From Gelidibacter salicanalis (GTDB taxonomy: Bacteria > Bacteroidota > Bacteroidia > Flavobacteriales > Flavobacteriaceae), in assembly GCF_016469035.1 (NCBI RefSeq), contig NZ_JAEHJZ010000004.1, positions 173,173 to 237,172 on the forward strand: DNA of 64,000 nt, read 5' to 3'. Shown here piece by piece: positions 45,043 to 54,102 of this stretch. The number at the start of each line of letters is the position of its first letter. The first letter of the stretch is position 1. The position numbers and the translations under genes are program-made. The notes beneath the pieces were generated by a model. It ran no database searches. It was not told the origin of the DNA and worked only from the letters and a program-made list of their open reading frames with translations.

Positions 45043-45570
45043 CTAAATTTGAAATTCGATATCACTGTATCCATTAAGACACTGGGTATCGTTGCAAGAC
45101 ATAAATTCTATTTCTGCCATAATTTTAGAATTCTTATTTTTTAGTTTAATTAATTGTTTAAAAGTAGCTTTGTTTTTGAAAGATTTGATTTCCATTTCAA
45201 AAGTGGGGTCATGAACTGTACGCCCTTCTTCTTCAGATGTAGTTCCAATTAAGCCATAATCATCACTATTTTCAAAAATAAAAACTGTAGGAAGCGGACC
45301 GTTGTCCGGTACTTTCTGAGAATATAAGTGATAACCTTGTTCAATGTTGGCCACAATGATTAATTCATAGTCTGTCTCTGAGATTTTTTTTGTTTTTGTA
45401 GTCCATTTTACTGGTTCAACAATTTGGAGAGAAGTATTGGTTTTTTCAGTTGCTTTACTTGAACTTGAGATTTCTGTATTAATCTTATCCTTGTCCGATT
45501 CGTAATATTTGCTTTCATTTTTGCAACTAATGAAAGTGATAATTAAAAATATTAATGATAATTTTTTCAT
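45043..45570 (-). CDS. Lipoprotein with a DsbD N-terminal-like thiol domain
   Basis: The 175-residue product has a lipobox FISC (Cys16), a Ser/Lys-rich tether, then a beta-sandwich resembling the N-terminal domain of DsbD: VEPVKWTTKTKKISETDYEL, GYHLYSQKVPDNGPLPT and the C-terminal MSCNDTQCLNG with two cysteines eight residues from the end region. In DsbD this domain passes electrons to periplasmic thiol proteins. The membrane and thioredoxin domains of DsbD are missing, so it would need another electron source or serves as a binding protein. It is the last gene of the exporter operon, 79 bases after the ATPase gene. Confidence 0.78.
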   Translation of the reverse strand: MKKLSLIFLIITFISCKNESKYYESDKDKINTEISSSSKATEKTNTSLQIVEPVKWTTKTKKISETDYELIIVANIEQGYHLYSQKVPDNGPLPTVFIFENSDDYGLIGTTSEEEGRTVHDPTFEMEIKSFKNKATFKQLIKLKNKNSKIMAEIEFMSCNDTQCLNGYSDIEFQI

Positions 45571-45649
45571 AATTTTATGGTTTTAATTCTGATCGGCATT
45601 AGATTAAATTGTTGATCATTTGATTGTTATGTAGTACTTTAAAATCTTC

Positions 45650-46345
45650 CTAAATTTTTGCCTCCATAACTCTATTTTGATTTTCTGTAACAATTTGTCC
45701 ATCAAAAAGATTAACTATACGATGTGCATATTGTGAATCATGATCAGAGTGCGTTACCATCACTATGGTGGCGCCTTCTTTATTCAGTTCGGTTAATAAC
45801 TTCATGACTTCTGTACCGTTTTTAGAATCCAAATTACCTGTGGGCTCATCGGCAAGAATTAATTTAGGATTGAAGGCTACAGCTCTTGAAATGGCCACAC
45901 GCTGTTGCTGTCCGCCAGATAATTGTTGCGGAAAATGGTTTTCGCGATGTGAAATTTTCATGCGTTCCAGCACTGCCCTGACCTTTTGTTTACGTTCACT
46001 TTTATTCATTTTTAAGTAGATCAATGGCATTTCTACATTTTCATAAACGGTGAGTTCGTCAATTAAATTAAAGCTTTGAAACACAAAACCTAAATTCCCT
46101 TTACGTAATTGTGTACGCTGACTTTCTTTTAAGCCACTCACTTCATGGCCATTAAAGTGGTAGCTACCTTTTGTGGGGTTGTCGAGCATCCCAATAATGT
46201 TAAGCAAGGTTGATTTACCACATCCAGATGGCCCCATAATAGCTACGAATTCTCCCTCTTTTACGTGTAAGTTGACGTTGTTTAACGCTTTTGTTTCAAT
46301 GTCTTCTGTCCTAAAGATTTTTGAAAGATTTTCTGTTTTTATCAT
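45650..46345 (-). CDS. ABC exporter ATP-binding protein (MacB/LolD type)
   Basis: The 231-residue ATPase has Walker A GPSGCGKST, Q-loop VFQSFNLIDELTVYENVEMP, signature LSGGQQQRVAISRA, Walker B LILADEPTGNLDS and H-loop VTHSDHD. The 'ENVEMPLIYLKMN' segment is typical of the LolD/MacB/FtsE-like family that powers FtsX-type permeases. It is the only ATPase for the three permeases upstream in the operon, 59 bases after the last of them. It would drive mechanical transmission to the MacA/TolC-type partners instead of moving substrate through the membrane itself. Confidence 0.93.
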   Translation of the reverse strand: MIKTENLSKIFRTEDIETKALNNVNLHVKEGEFVAIMGPSGCGKSTLLNIIGMLDNPTKGSYHFNGHEVSGLKESQRTQLRKGNLGFVFQSFNLIDELTVYENVEMPLIYLKMNKSERKQKVRAVLERMKISHRENHFPQQLSGGQQQRVAISRAVAFNPKLILADEPTGNLDSKNGTEVMKLLTELNKEGATIVMVTHSDHDSQYAHRIVNLFDGQIVTENQNRVMEAKI

Positions 46346-46404
46346 AATTTTAAAGTTTATACGATTTATTGTTTAAATGTTTTGTTTTTCTTGTTTGGTG
46401 TTGT

Positions 46405-48795
46405 TTATTCGTCTCGAAGTGATTCCACGGGATTCCTCGTTGCCGCTCTATACGTTTGCCAACTCACTGTTACTAATGCAATAACCAACGTAAAAACGCC
46501 CGCCAAAGCAAACACCCACCAACTTAGGCTGGTTTTATATGCGAAATTTTCTAACCATTTACGCATAGCGTAATACGCAATGGGGCATGCTATTACAAAA
46601 GCAATAACTACCCATTTTATAAAGTCTTTATTGAGCATGAGCATGATTTCGGTGACGGTGGCACCGTTTACTTTGCGGATGCCAATTTCTTTGGTTTTTT
46701 GTTGGGTTTTAAAAAGAGACATGCCTATTAAACCGAGAATGGTGATGAAAATGGCTAATGCGGTAAGTATTAGAATCGCTTTTTGAAATGTTTTTTCATT
46801 TTGATAAGATTTTTCATATAGTGAACTTAGATCACTAGGAGGATCCCATTTTACCGATAGATTGTTTTCTTCTTTTATCTTGTTAATTATTTGGACTACT
46901 TCTTTATAGTCTCCATTTCTATATTTGATGGTTATATTTTCTAATGATTCAAATTTAGAGCTGGTTTGAGCGCTTTCATCTTTTCTTAGAAATATATAAG
47001 GTTCTATAACTTTGTGAAAAGACGAAAAATGAAAATCTTTAAGAACACCTATTACATTTCCCACAAACTGATTTTCACCTAATGGATCATCTCCCAATCC
47101 CAAATGCTTTACTGCTGCTTCGTTTATAATCACATCATCCCGTTTATAGGCTTCAGTAAAATTTTGACCTTTTATTAATTCTAATTGGTAGATAGGAATA
47201 TAATTTGAATCCACTTCATTGGCGTCTAACTTAACTGCTTTTGGGACGCCATTAACCTTTATAATCATAGTTTGCGTTAGACCGTTTGGTAGTGACAACG
47301 TCTGACCGATAGTCACAGAATCTATTAGTGGGTAACGCAGTAAACCTTCTTTAATAACAGCCGTTTTTGACTTAGGAATACTGAAAGCAATAAGATTGTT
47401 CGGGTTATAACCTTTATCGGAATTAATCATATAATCCAATTGTTTATAAAAGCCTATTGAAAAAATAAGCATAAACGCTACAATTCCAATTTGAACAACT
47501 ACAGCGTCATTCTTTAAAAAAAAGTTATGTCCTTTCTTTGAAGTACTCCCACTTAATGTTTCAATGGTATTATGCCGCCATACATAGAAAGCAAAATATG
47601 CTCCTGTTAGCATGGCTATGAACACTATTAATACAATGCCATATATAATAAACCCATAATTATCAGCGCTATTAAACTCCAATTTACTGTTGGTAAACTC
47701 ATTAAATACAGGGATTGCCAGTTTCATTAGAAAAACTGCTATACCTGCTGAAACGACACTTATACTCATAGCCTCGAATAAAAACAGCTTTAAGAGCCCT
47801 GACTTATTCAACCCATGAACTTTATGAATGGAAAGTTCTTTAAAGCGTCGTTTTGTAACAGCGGTATAAAGCAATAGAAAATTTAGCAGGGATATGGTTA
47901 ATACTAAAGTTCCTATGATGACATAAAACAAAACTTCTTTAATAGATCCTGTACGGATTTCATTAACATCATCTGAAAACAGATGGATATCGGCAATGGC
48001 CTGTAAACTATATACGGTGCCCTTCCCATCATACTTTTCGTCAATCTCTTTTCCTATTTCATTTATTTTGTCAACAACCTTTTTAGCGCTTGTGTTATTG
48101 GCTAACGACAAAAAAGTTTGATAACCACCTCCTTGATATATCATTTCTTTTTCTGAATGGTATCTTTTGGAGTTCTCTATTGGAATAATAAGCGTTGGCT
48201 TAAAGAAAGACTTTTTAGGAAAATCTTTAAAAACCGCAACAATAGTATACTCTGCGTTTGTTCCATAATCTGCTTCTTGACCAAAAAAATTATCAGATAT
48301 AACCGCTATTGTTTTGCCAACAACTGGCGTTTCGCCAAAGTGCTTTAGCGCCGTAGATTCCGATATAACAATCGTCTTTAGCTCTGTGTTAAAAGAATGA
48401 ACGCCACCTTCAATAATATCAAAAGAGAGCACATCAAAAATCTCTGGACTTGCCCCTATCATCTCTGGCTCAACAATACTATCTTGAACTCTTAAATAAT
48501 TAAGATGGAAGACGAACATGTTATTGATTTCGGGTATATCCTCCTTAAAACGATGTGTTAAGGCTAAATTTATAGTTCTAGTTTTTTCATTATCAAAAGA
48601 ATTTTGCAATAAGAGCCTATGTATTTGCTTAGAATTTTCATGATGTGTGTCATAGCCTGTATGCTCTGTAACAGACAGTAAGGCTATAAAAGCAATGCTT
48701 AACCCAATACTTAATCCTATAAGATTCAAAAAACTATAAGGCCGTTGGCTTATAAAATTCCTGTACACTATTTTTAAATAATAACTAATCTTCAT
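46405..48795 (-). CDS. FtsX/MacB-type ABC permease, third of three
   Basis: The 796-residue protein has the duplicated Bacteroidetes layout: TM1 (about 20-40), a MacB-type periplasmic domain, three TM segments around 285-410 (FtsX domain), a further TM and second periplasmic domain (430-660), and three C-terminal TMs with LIGMSLFKTQQKTKEIGIRK and VNGATVTEIMLMLNKDFIK. It would pair with the ATPase. The last about 115 codons are nearly identical in DNA to the second permease (48878), and the first about 35 codons are also close, whereas the middle is divergent. Confidence 0.9.
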   Translation of the reverse strand: MKISYYLKIVYRNFISQRPYSFLNLIGLSIGLSIAFIALLSVTEHTGYDTHHENSKQIHRLLLQNSFDNEKTRTINLALTHRFKEDIPEINNMFVFHLNYLRVQDSIVEPEMIGASPEIFDVLSFDIIEGGVHSFNTELKTIVISESTALKHFGETPVVGKTIAVISDNFFGQEADYGTNAEYTIVAVFKDFPKKSFFKPTLIIPIENSKRYHSEKEMIYQGGGYQTFLSLANNTSAKKVVDKINEIGKEIDEKYDGKGTVYSLQAIADIHLFSDDVNEIRTGSIKEVLFYVIIGTLVLTISLLNFLLLYTAVTKRRFKELSIHKVHGLNKSGLLKLFLFEAMSISVVSAGIAVFLMKLAIPVFNEFTNSKLEFNSADNYGFIIYGIVLIVFIAMLTGAYFAFYVWRHNTIETLSGSTSKKGHNFFLKNDAVVVQIGIVAFMLIFSIGFYKQLDYMINSDKGYNPNNLIAFSIPKSKTAVIKEGLLRYPLIDSVTIGQTLSLPNGLTQTMIIKVNGVPKAVKLDANEVDSNYIPIYQLELIKGQNFTEAYKRDDVIINEAAVKHLGLGDDPLGENQFVGNVIGVLKDFHFSSFHKVIEPYIFLRKDESAQTSSKFESLENITIKYRNGDYKEVVQIINKIKEENNLSVKWDPPSDLSSLYEKSYQNEKTFQKAILILTALAIFITILGLIGMSLFKTQQKTKEIGIRKVNGATVTEIMLMLNKDFIKWVVIAFVIACPIAYYAMRKWLENFAYKTSLSWWVFALAGVFTLVIALVTVSWQTYRAATRNPVESLRDE

Positions 48796-48836
48796 TTTTT
48801 AGCTTTTCATTATTTTCACTCTTTGCGCTCTACGTT

Positions 48837-48877
48837 CTCCCCTACGGGGAGATGTCCGCAGGACAAAAGGGGCTTTC
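48837..48877. repeat. Intergenic hairpin repeat between two permease genes
   Basis: CTCCCCTACGGGGAG (48837-48851) is an inverted repeat, followed by GTCCGCAGGACAAAAGGGGC. This is a GC-rich extragenic palindrome of the kind dispersed in flavobacterial genomes; it directly abuts the stop codon of the second permease gene. Confidence 0.5.
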
Positions 48878-51226
48878 CTACTCATCCCTCAAACTCTCCA
48901 CCGGATTCCTCGTTGCCGCTCTATACGTTTGCCAACTCACTGTAACTAATGCAATAACCAACGTAAAAACGCCCGCCAAAGCAAACACCCACCAACTTAG
49001 GCTGGTTTTATATGCGAAATTTTCTAACCATTTACGCATAGCGTAATACGCAATGGGGCATGCTATTACAAAAGCAATAACTACCCATTTTATAAAGTCT
49101 TTATTGAGCATGAGCATGATTTCGGTGATAGTGGCGCCGTTTACTTTGCGGATGCCTATTTCTTTGGTTTTTTGTTGGGTTTTAAAAAGAGACATGCCTA
49201 TTAAACCGAGAATGGTGATAAACATAGCAATGATGGTTAATAGCAAGATGGTTTTTTGAAGTGTCTTTTCCTTTTCGTAAAACATTTCATTAACGGAATC
49301 CATATAGTTTGGGTCAAAAATTTGTTTCCGTGCCTCTTCCATACTGCCAAAAATATTGATCATTTCCGGATCACTATACGTGGGGTTTAGAATATTTGCT
49401 AATTGCACATTCTGGTTACCGAGAAGTGTTTCAATTATAGCAATCGTGTTTTCTTTATCTTCTGGCTTGTAGCCAATAATCATTTTACTAGAATTATTTT
49501 CAGTAACGACTTTAAATATACTTGGTCTAATCGATTTATGTAAAGCCTCAAAATTGAAATCTTTAACAACGCCAATTATGGTTCCCATGTTTGTTTTGAT
49601 CCCAATGGGTTTTTCTAAATTTAAAAGCTTTACAGCGGTTTCATTTAGAATAATGGCATCCATTTTATCCGTAATAAATTCATTTGAAAAATTACGCCCT
49701 TCAGTTATAGTGATCCCATAAAGCGGGATGTAATTATAATCCACACTAAACAATTCCATTTCAACTAATTCAGAAGGACTATCAATATTATGTATCCTTG
49801 TGATGGAAGACCCGGTTGGGTCTGGTATAGGTTGTCCCATAGCGACATCTGAAATTTCGGGATGTTTTTTAGCTTCTTCTTTAAAGATTTCAGAGTTAAT
49901 TGCTAAACCTCCAATTACAAAGACATGCTTAGGATTATAACCTTTATCTGAAGTTAAAATAAAATCTAACTGTTTATAATAGCCTAATGAAAAAATAAGC
50001 ATAAACGACACTATGATTAACTGCAAGGCTAACCCGTTGCTTTTTAGAAAGAAGTTGGTTTTTTTGCTGGTTTTTGTTTTTCCTATAAATTCAATGGCAT
50101 TGTATTTATTTAAATAATGATATAATTTATAACCTGATAGCAATGCGACTACGATTACTAAACCTATCGCGTAAATAAAAAACGGAGCGTTAGAGAACCA
50201 AGAAAATTCTATATTACTTTTTGTAAAACTATTGAAAAAAGGCAAAACTAATCCAACTAGTATTATAGCGAGCGTAGCTGCTATCAAACTTATAATTATG
50301 GATTCTACCATAAACATCTTCAGTAAGCCTAACTCACTCAGGCCGTTTACTTTTCTTATAGCAAACTCTTTAAACCGTCGTTGTGTTATTGCAGTGTATA
50401 ACAGCAAAAAATTAAGTAAAGAAATCAGTAATATTAAAACCCCGATTAATGCATAGCTTAACAATACTTTTATGGAACCGTCTGAGTGTAAATGAATGTC
50501 CTCCAAAGACTGTAATTTATACCCTTTCTTTAATACTTTAGCTGCCGTGTCGTTATGATTACTGTTTTTCTCTAAAAGAAAATATGTATTAAAGGACGAT
50601 ATCTCAACTCCAGGTACTTTTTCTTTAATTTGACTTTTTATTGGCAGTATATAAGATGGTTTTAATGTAGACTTTTTTGGGAATTCTTTATAAACTGCCC
50701 GAATGGTATACTTGATTTTCTCTTCCTTTTCAAGCTCTATTGATTTCCCAACGACATCTATGGCGCCAAACTCTCTAAGTGCAAATTCCTCTGAAATAAC
50801 AATAACAAACACATCGTCCTTAAATGATTCTATATTCCCTGCTGTAATATTAAATGTAAAGACATTAAATAGTTCTGGGTCAGCATATATCCCTCTCGCT
50901 TCAATAAGACCATTAATTCTGAAAAAAGCATTTTTATAACGGATTACATTTTTAATTTCTGGAATTTCTTCTTGCAACTCTTTTCCAATGTGTGCAGTTG
51001 TGTTGGGACTTGCAATTTCATCACTATTGATTTCCTTTGTTAATAACCGATAAATATCCTTAGAGTTTTCGTGAAAGGTATCATACCCTGTCTCTTCCGT
51101 TACGTATAATAACGCTATAAAAGATATGCACAGCCCAATAATCAAACCTATAAGATTCAAAAAACTATAAGGTCGTTGGCTTATAAAATTCCTGTACACT
51201 GTTTTTAAATGGTATGCGATGTTCAT
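48878..51226 (-). CDS. FtsX/MacB-type ABC permease, second of three
   Basis: The 782-residue protein shares the eight-TM, two-periplasmic-domain layout: N-terminal YRNFISQRPYSFLNLIGLII, FtsX helices around 265-385, and the C-terminal FtsX block ending RNPVESLRDE. The terminal ends are nearly identical to those of the permease at 46405-48795. The periplasmic domains differ strongly, which should give different partner or substrate contacts. It lies 238 bases downstream of the first permease. Confidence 0.9.
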   Translation of the reverse strand: MNIAYHLKTVYRNFISQRPYSFLNLIGLIIGLCISFIALLYVTEETGYDTFHENSKDIYRLLTKEINSDEIASPNTTAHIGKELQEEIPEIKNVIRYKNAFFRINGLIEARGIYADPELFNVFTFNITAGNIESFKDDVFVIVISEEFALREFGAIDVVGKSIELEKEEKIKYTIRAVYKEFPKKSTLKPSYILPIKSQIKEKVPGVEISSFNTYFLLEKNSNHNDTAAKVLKKGYKLQSLEDIHLHSDGSIKVLLSYALIGVLILLISLLNFLLLYTAITQRRFKEFAIRKVNGLSELGLLKMFMVESIIISLIAATLAIILVGLVLPFFNSFTKSNIEFSWFSNAPFFIYAIGLVIVVALLSGYKLYHYLNKYNAIEFIGKTKTSKKTNFFLKSNGLALQLIIVSFMLIFSLGYYKQLDFILTSDKGYNPKHVFVIGGLAINSEIFKEEAKKHPEISDVAMGQPIPDPTGSSITRIHNIDSPSELVEMELFSVDYNYIPLYGITITEGRNFSNEFITDKMDAIILNETAVKLLNLEKPIGIKTNMGTIIGVVKDFNFEALHKSIRPSIFKVVTENNSSKMIIGYKPEDKENTIAIIETLLGNQNVQLANILNPTYSDPEMINIFGSMEEARKQIFDPNYMDSVNEMFYEKEKTLQKTILLLTIIAMFITILGLIGMSLFKTQQKTKEIGIRKVNGATITEIMLMLNKDFIKWVVIAFVIACPIAYYAMRKWLENFAYKTSLSWWVFALAGVFTLVIALVTVSWQTYRAATRNPVESLRDE

Positions 51227-51325
51227 TTTTTATTTTATTTTGATTCTGAAATACCGGTTAAAGTTATTTTTGTTATTGGTTGCATGCTCTCGAAAATCTT
51301 CACTTATTCTCGATTATCTGGAAAA

Positions 51326-51410
51326 GTCTCCCGCAGATTTCGCAGATCTTCGCAGATTCTTGATTGGTTTAACTTCACTAAATTGTTCCATACCGTCTAT
51401 TCTCTATATT
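51326..51410. repeat. Dispersed intergenic repeat, copy also at 53996-54082
   Basis: CCCGCAGATTTCGCAGAT, CGCAGATTCTTGATTGG, then TTCACTAAATTGTTC and TACCGTCTAT recur with few changes at 53996-54082. Both copies lie between genes of the exporter operon, ahead of permease starts on the - strand. No coding potential. Confidence 0.65.
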
Positions 51411-51464
51411 CTATTTTCTACCCTCTTTTTCCTATGCTCTCTTTTTACAGCAGAGGTCTGCTTT

Positions 51465-53903
51465 CTACTCATCCCGCAAGCTCTCCACAGGATTCCTCCT
51501 GGCTGCTCTATACGTTTGCCAACTCACCGTTACTAATGCAATGACCAATGTAAAAACACCCGCCAAAGCAAATACCCACCAACTTAAACTGGTTTTATAA
51601 GCGAAATTTTCCAGCCATTTATGCATAGCATAGTACGCAATTGGACATGAAATAATGAAAGCGATAATTACCCATTTTATAAAGTCTTTATTAAGCATGA
51701 GCATTATTTCGTTAACGGTGGCGCCGTTGACTTTACGGATGCCTATTTCTTTTACCCTACGTTGTGTGTCATATAACGCAATGGTAAATAAACCAATAGC
51801 TGAGATTAACAAAGCAATTATGGTAAACACAATGTAAATGGTGCTTAATTGTTTTTCTTTTTGGTATAAGGTCGCTATATCATCGCTTAAAAAAGTATAT
51901 GAAAAGGTTTGATTTGGGTTTACTTTATTAAATAAGCTTTCAACAAATTGCAATCCTTCCTGCACTTTATCATCTTGAAATTGAATTAAAAAATCCTGCT
52001 CCATATACCCCCAATAACTCATTAATAAAGGTTTTGGTTTCGATGATAAATGCTCGTAATTAAAATTTTTAACAACCCCAATTATTTCATAACCATCTTT
52101 ATCATCCCAAAATTTGTTCAACAATAAGCTCTTCGAGAAGTCTTGAATATTCCAGAACTTTTTTGCTGCTTCATTAATTACTACTTGCTTTCCATTTGGT
52201 TCATCCCTACCCAATTCAAAAAAGCGTCCTTCAGTAATTTCTAAATCAAATACCTTTTCATAGTCAAAATCGACGCTAATCAGGTTTTCAGATGTATACT
52301 CATTTCCAGCCCTTTTAACTTTCCAAGGAGATGCAAATGGGGTCAAAGGTGAAACACCCTGAGAGAGGTTCGCAATAGACGGATGTGATGTTAGTTCATT
52401 TTTAACATATTGGTAATTGCTTTCTTGTTCAGCTTTTTTAGAGTCATATTCGGCTTTCTTTTTCTTATAAAAATCTTGTTTATCTCCATAATTGTCAAAG
52501 TCACTATTTTTTAGAGGGAAAGGAATTCGGCTAAATAACTTGGTGCTAATTATATTTTTACTTGTAAAACCAAGATCCTGATCTAGCATCATATTTAATT
52601 GCTTAACAACTATGACGGAGGCTATTAATAAGATAAAAGTCAAAGTATATTGTAAGACTGTAATAAATTTACGACCGACCAGTTGCGTACCTGAAAATGA
52701 TTGTGGTTTTAAATTACTAAGCAGTGGTCGTTTTGCAATTGTGAAAAGAGGATAAATAAGAGCTAAACATACTAAGACACTCAAAACAGAACTATTTATT
52801 ATTAAGATTTCACTTAATGACGGTGCGATTTCCACCCTCGTAAACTCATTAAAAACAGGTAATATTAAATTATAACCCAGTGAAATTATAACAACAGATA
52901 AACCAAGTAATAAAATAATTTCAACCAATTTCTGAGTTAAGAGTTGTTGTTTATTTGCGCCATTTACCGTACTAATGGCTAATTGTTTTAGTGTTGTGTT
53001 CGTATTAATAATCTGAAGATTCGAAAAATTCAATGCTGATATAATCAAAATAACCAGCATAATAAGAATGAGGGTTTGTATCACGTTTTCATCTCCAAAG
53101 CGTGAAACTATTCCGCCAACTTCTATCGCATCCTTGTTAAAATAAAGCGCGCTAAATGCAACCACATTTGTTTTACTATCTCCAAATTGTTCATGTTTTT
53201 GGGCTATTTTCTCAATCTTCTTTTCGAAATTAGCTTTATTAAAGTTTTTGTTTGCTAATATAAAAACGGCTCCATTTCTATTATGTTTATTTGGCTCCTT
53301 ATCATAAGGCAGAATAAAATCATAGGTTATTGAACTGTTTGATGGCGCTTTGTTAACAATCCCCTTAACCGTATAAATATCTTCAAAAGTGGAAGTCACT
53401 TTCACATTTTTACCTATGGGGTCTTCACTACCAAACATTTTTTTTGCAAACGTTTCAGTTACCAAAACGGCATCAGGATCTGACAGAATATTTTCTTTAT
53501 CTCCAACCTTTAATTCAAAATCGAAAACTTTAAAAAAACTACTATCAACCACAATACCTTCAGGAGAAAACACATTTTCTCCATAAGTAAACTTCATAGT
53601 TTCAGACGGGTATTTTCGGATGGTTGTTGAATTTTCAAGTTCAGGATAGTCTTTATAATCAAAACCAAAAAACGATCTTGCATCTATTGCGCTTGGCTTG
53701 CTCTCAGGAGAAGTTTGATTGATTATCATATAAATATCCTGCTTCCGCTCATGAAAATCATCCATGGTAAGTTCATTATGCACATAAGAGAACAATAACG
53801 AAATACAAAGGGCTCCTAAACAAAGCGTCGCTAAACTTCCAGCAAAAATGACTTTGTTGCTTCTAAAGTTCCGAATGGCAAATTTTATATAATGTTTTAG
53901 CAT
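51465..53903 (-). CDS. FtsX/MacB-type ABC permease, first of three
   Basis: The 812-residue protein begins MLKHYIKFAIRNFRSNKVIF with a first TM, then a MacB-like periplasmic domain (about 45-270), FtsX helices (280-395), a second periplasmic domain, and a C-terminal FtsX block (TQRRVKEIGIRKVNGATVNE). Its last about 90 codons closely match those of the other two permeases, but its N-terminal 650 residues are the most divergent of the three. The gene follows the adaptor gene by 199 bases, which contain an intergenic repeat and a vestigial adaptor 3' end (53963-53992). Confidence 0.9.
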   Translation of the reverse strand: MLKHYIKFAIRNFRSNKVIFAGSLATLCLGALCISLLFSYVHNELTMDDFHERKQDIYMIINQTSPESKPSAIDARSFFGFDYKDYPELENSTTIRKYPSETMKFTYGENVFSPEGIVVDSSFFKVFDFELKVGDKENILSDPDAVLVTETFAKKMFGSEDPIGKNVKVTSTFEDIYTVKGIVNKAPSNSSITYDFILPYDKEPNKHNRNGAVFILANKNFNKANFEKKIEKIAQKHEQFGDSKTNVVAFSALYFNKDAIEVGGIVSRFGDENVIQTLILIMLVILIISALNFSNLQIINTNTTLKQLAISTVNGANKQQLLTQKLVEIILLLGLSVVIISLGYNLILPVFNEFTRVEIAPSLSEILIINSSVLSVLVCLALIYPLFTIAKRPLLSNLKPQSFSGTQLVGRKFITVLQYTLTFILLIASVIVVKQLNMMLDQDLGFTSKNIISTKLFSRIPFPLKNSDFDNYGDKQDFYKKKKAEYDSKKAEQESNYQYVKNELTSHPSIANLSQGVSPLTPFASPWKVKRAGNEYTSENLISVDFDYEKVFDLEITEGRFFELGRDEPNGKQVVINEAAKKFWNIQDFSKSLLLNKFWDDKDGYEIIGVVKNFNYEHLSSKPKPLLMSYWGYMEQDFLIQFQDDKVQEGLQFVESLFNKVNPNQTFSYTFLSDDIATLYQKEKQLSTIYIVFTIIALLISAIGLFTIALYDTQRRVKEIGIRKVNGATVNEIMLMLNKDFIKWVIIAFIISCPIAYYAMHKWLENFAYKTSLSWWVFALAGVFTLVIALVTVSWQTYRAARRNPVESLRDE

Positions 53904-53962
53904 AATTTATTTTTATTTCTCATCATTGTTTCTCCTCTTTTTAAGAATTTAGAGGAAGCCTT

Positions 53963-53992
53963 TTATTTCAACACCAGCTTATCACGCTTCAT
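53963..53992 (-). pseudogene. Vestigial 3' end of an adaptor gene
   Basis: On the - strand the ten codons read MKRDKLVLK then stop, and the DNA around it (TTTCAACACCAGCTTATCAC) mirrors the end of the adaptor gene at 54103-54122 (…SDRLVLK stop). It lies between the adaptor and first permease genes and looks like the scar of a duplicated or recombined adaptor gene. Confidence 0.5.
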
Positions 53993-54102
53993 TAAAAAAG
54001 GTTTCCCGCAGATCTCGCAGATAACCGCAGATTCTTGATTCGCTTGAATTCACTAAATTGTCCTCTACCGTCTATCTTCTAGACTCTAACCTCTATTATC
54101 TT

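Noticed and set aside
48852-49046. A + strand frame at the end of the second permease gene
   Set aside because: It is antisense to the conserved permease C-terminus, and a similar antisense frame appears at the third permease because the DNA is duplicated.
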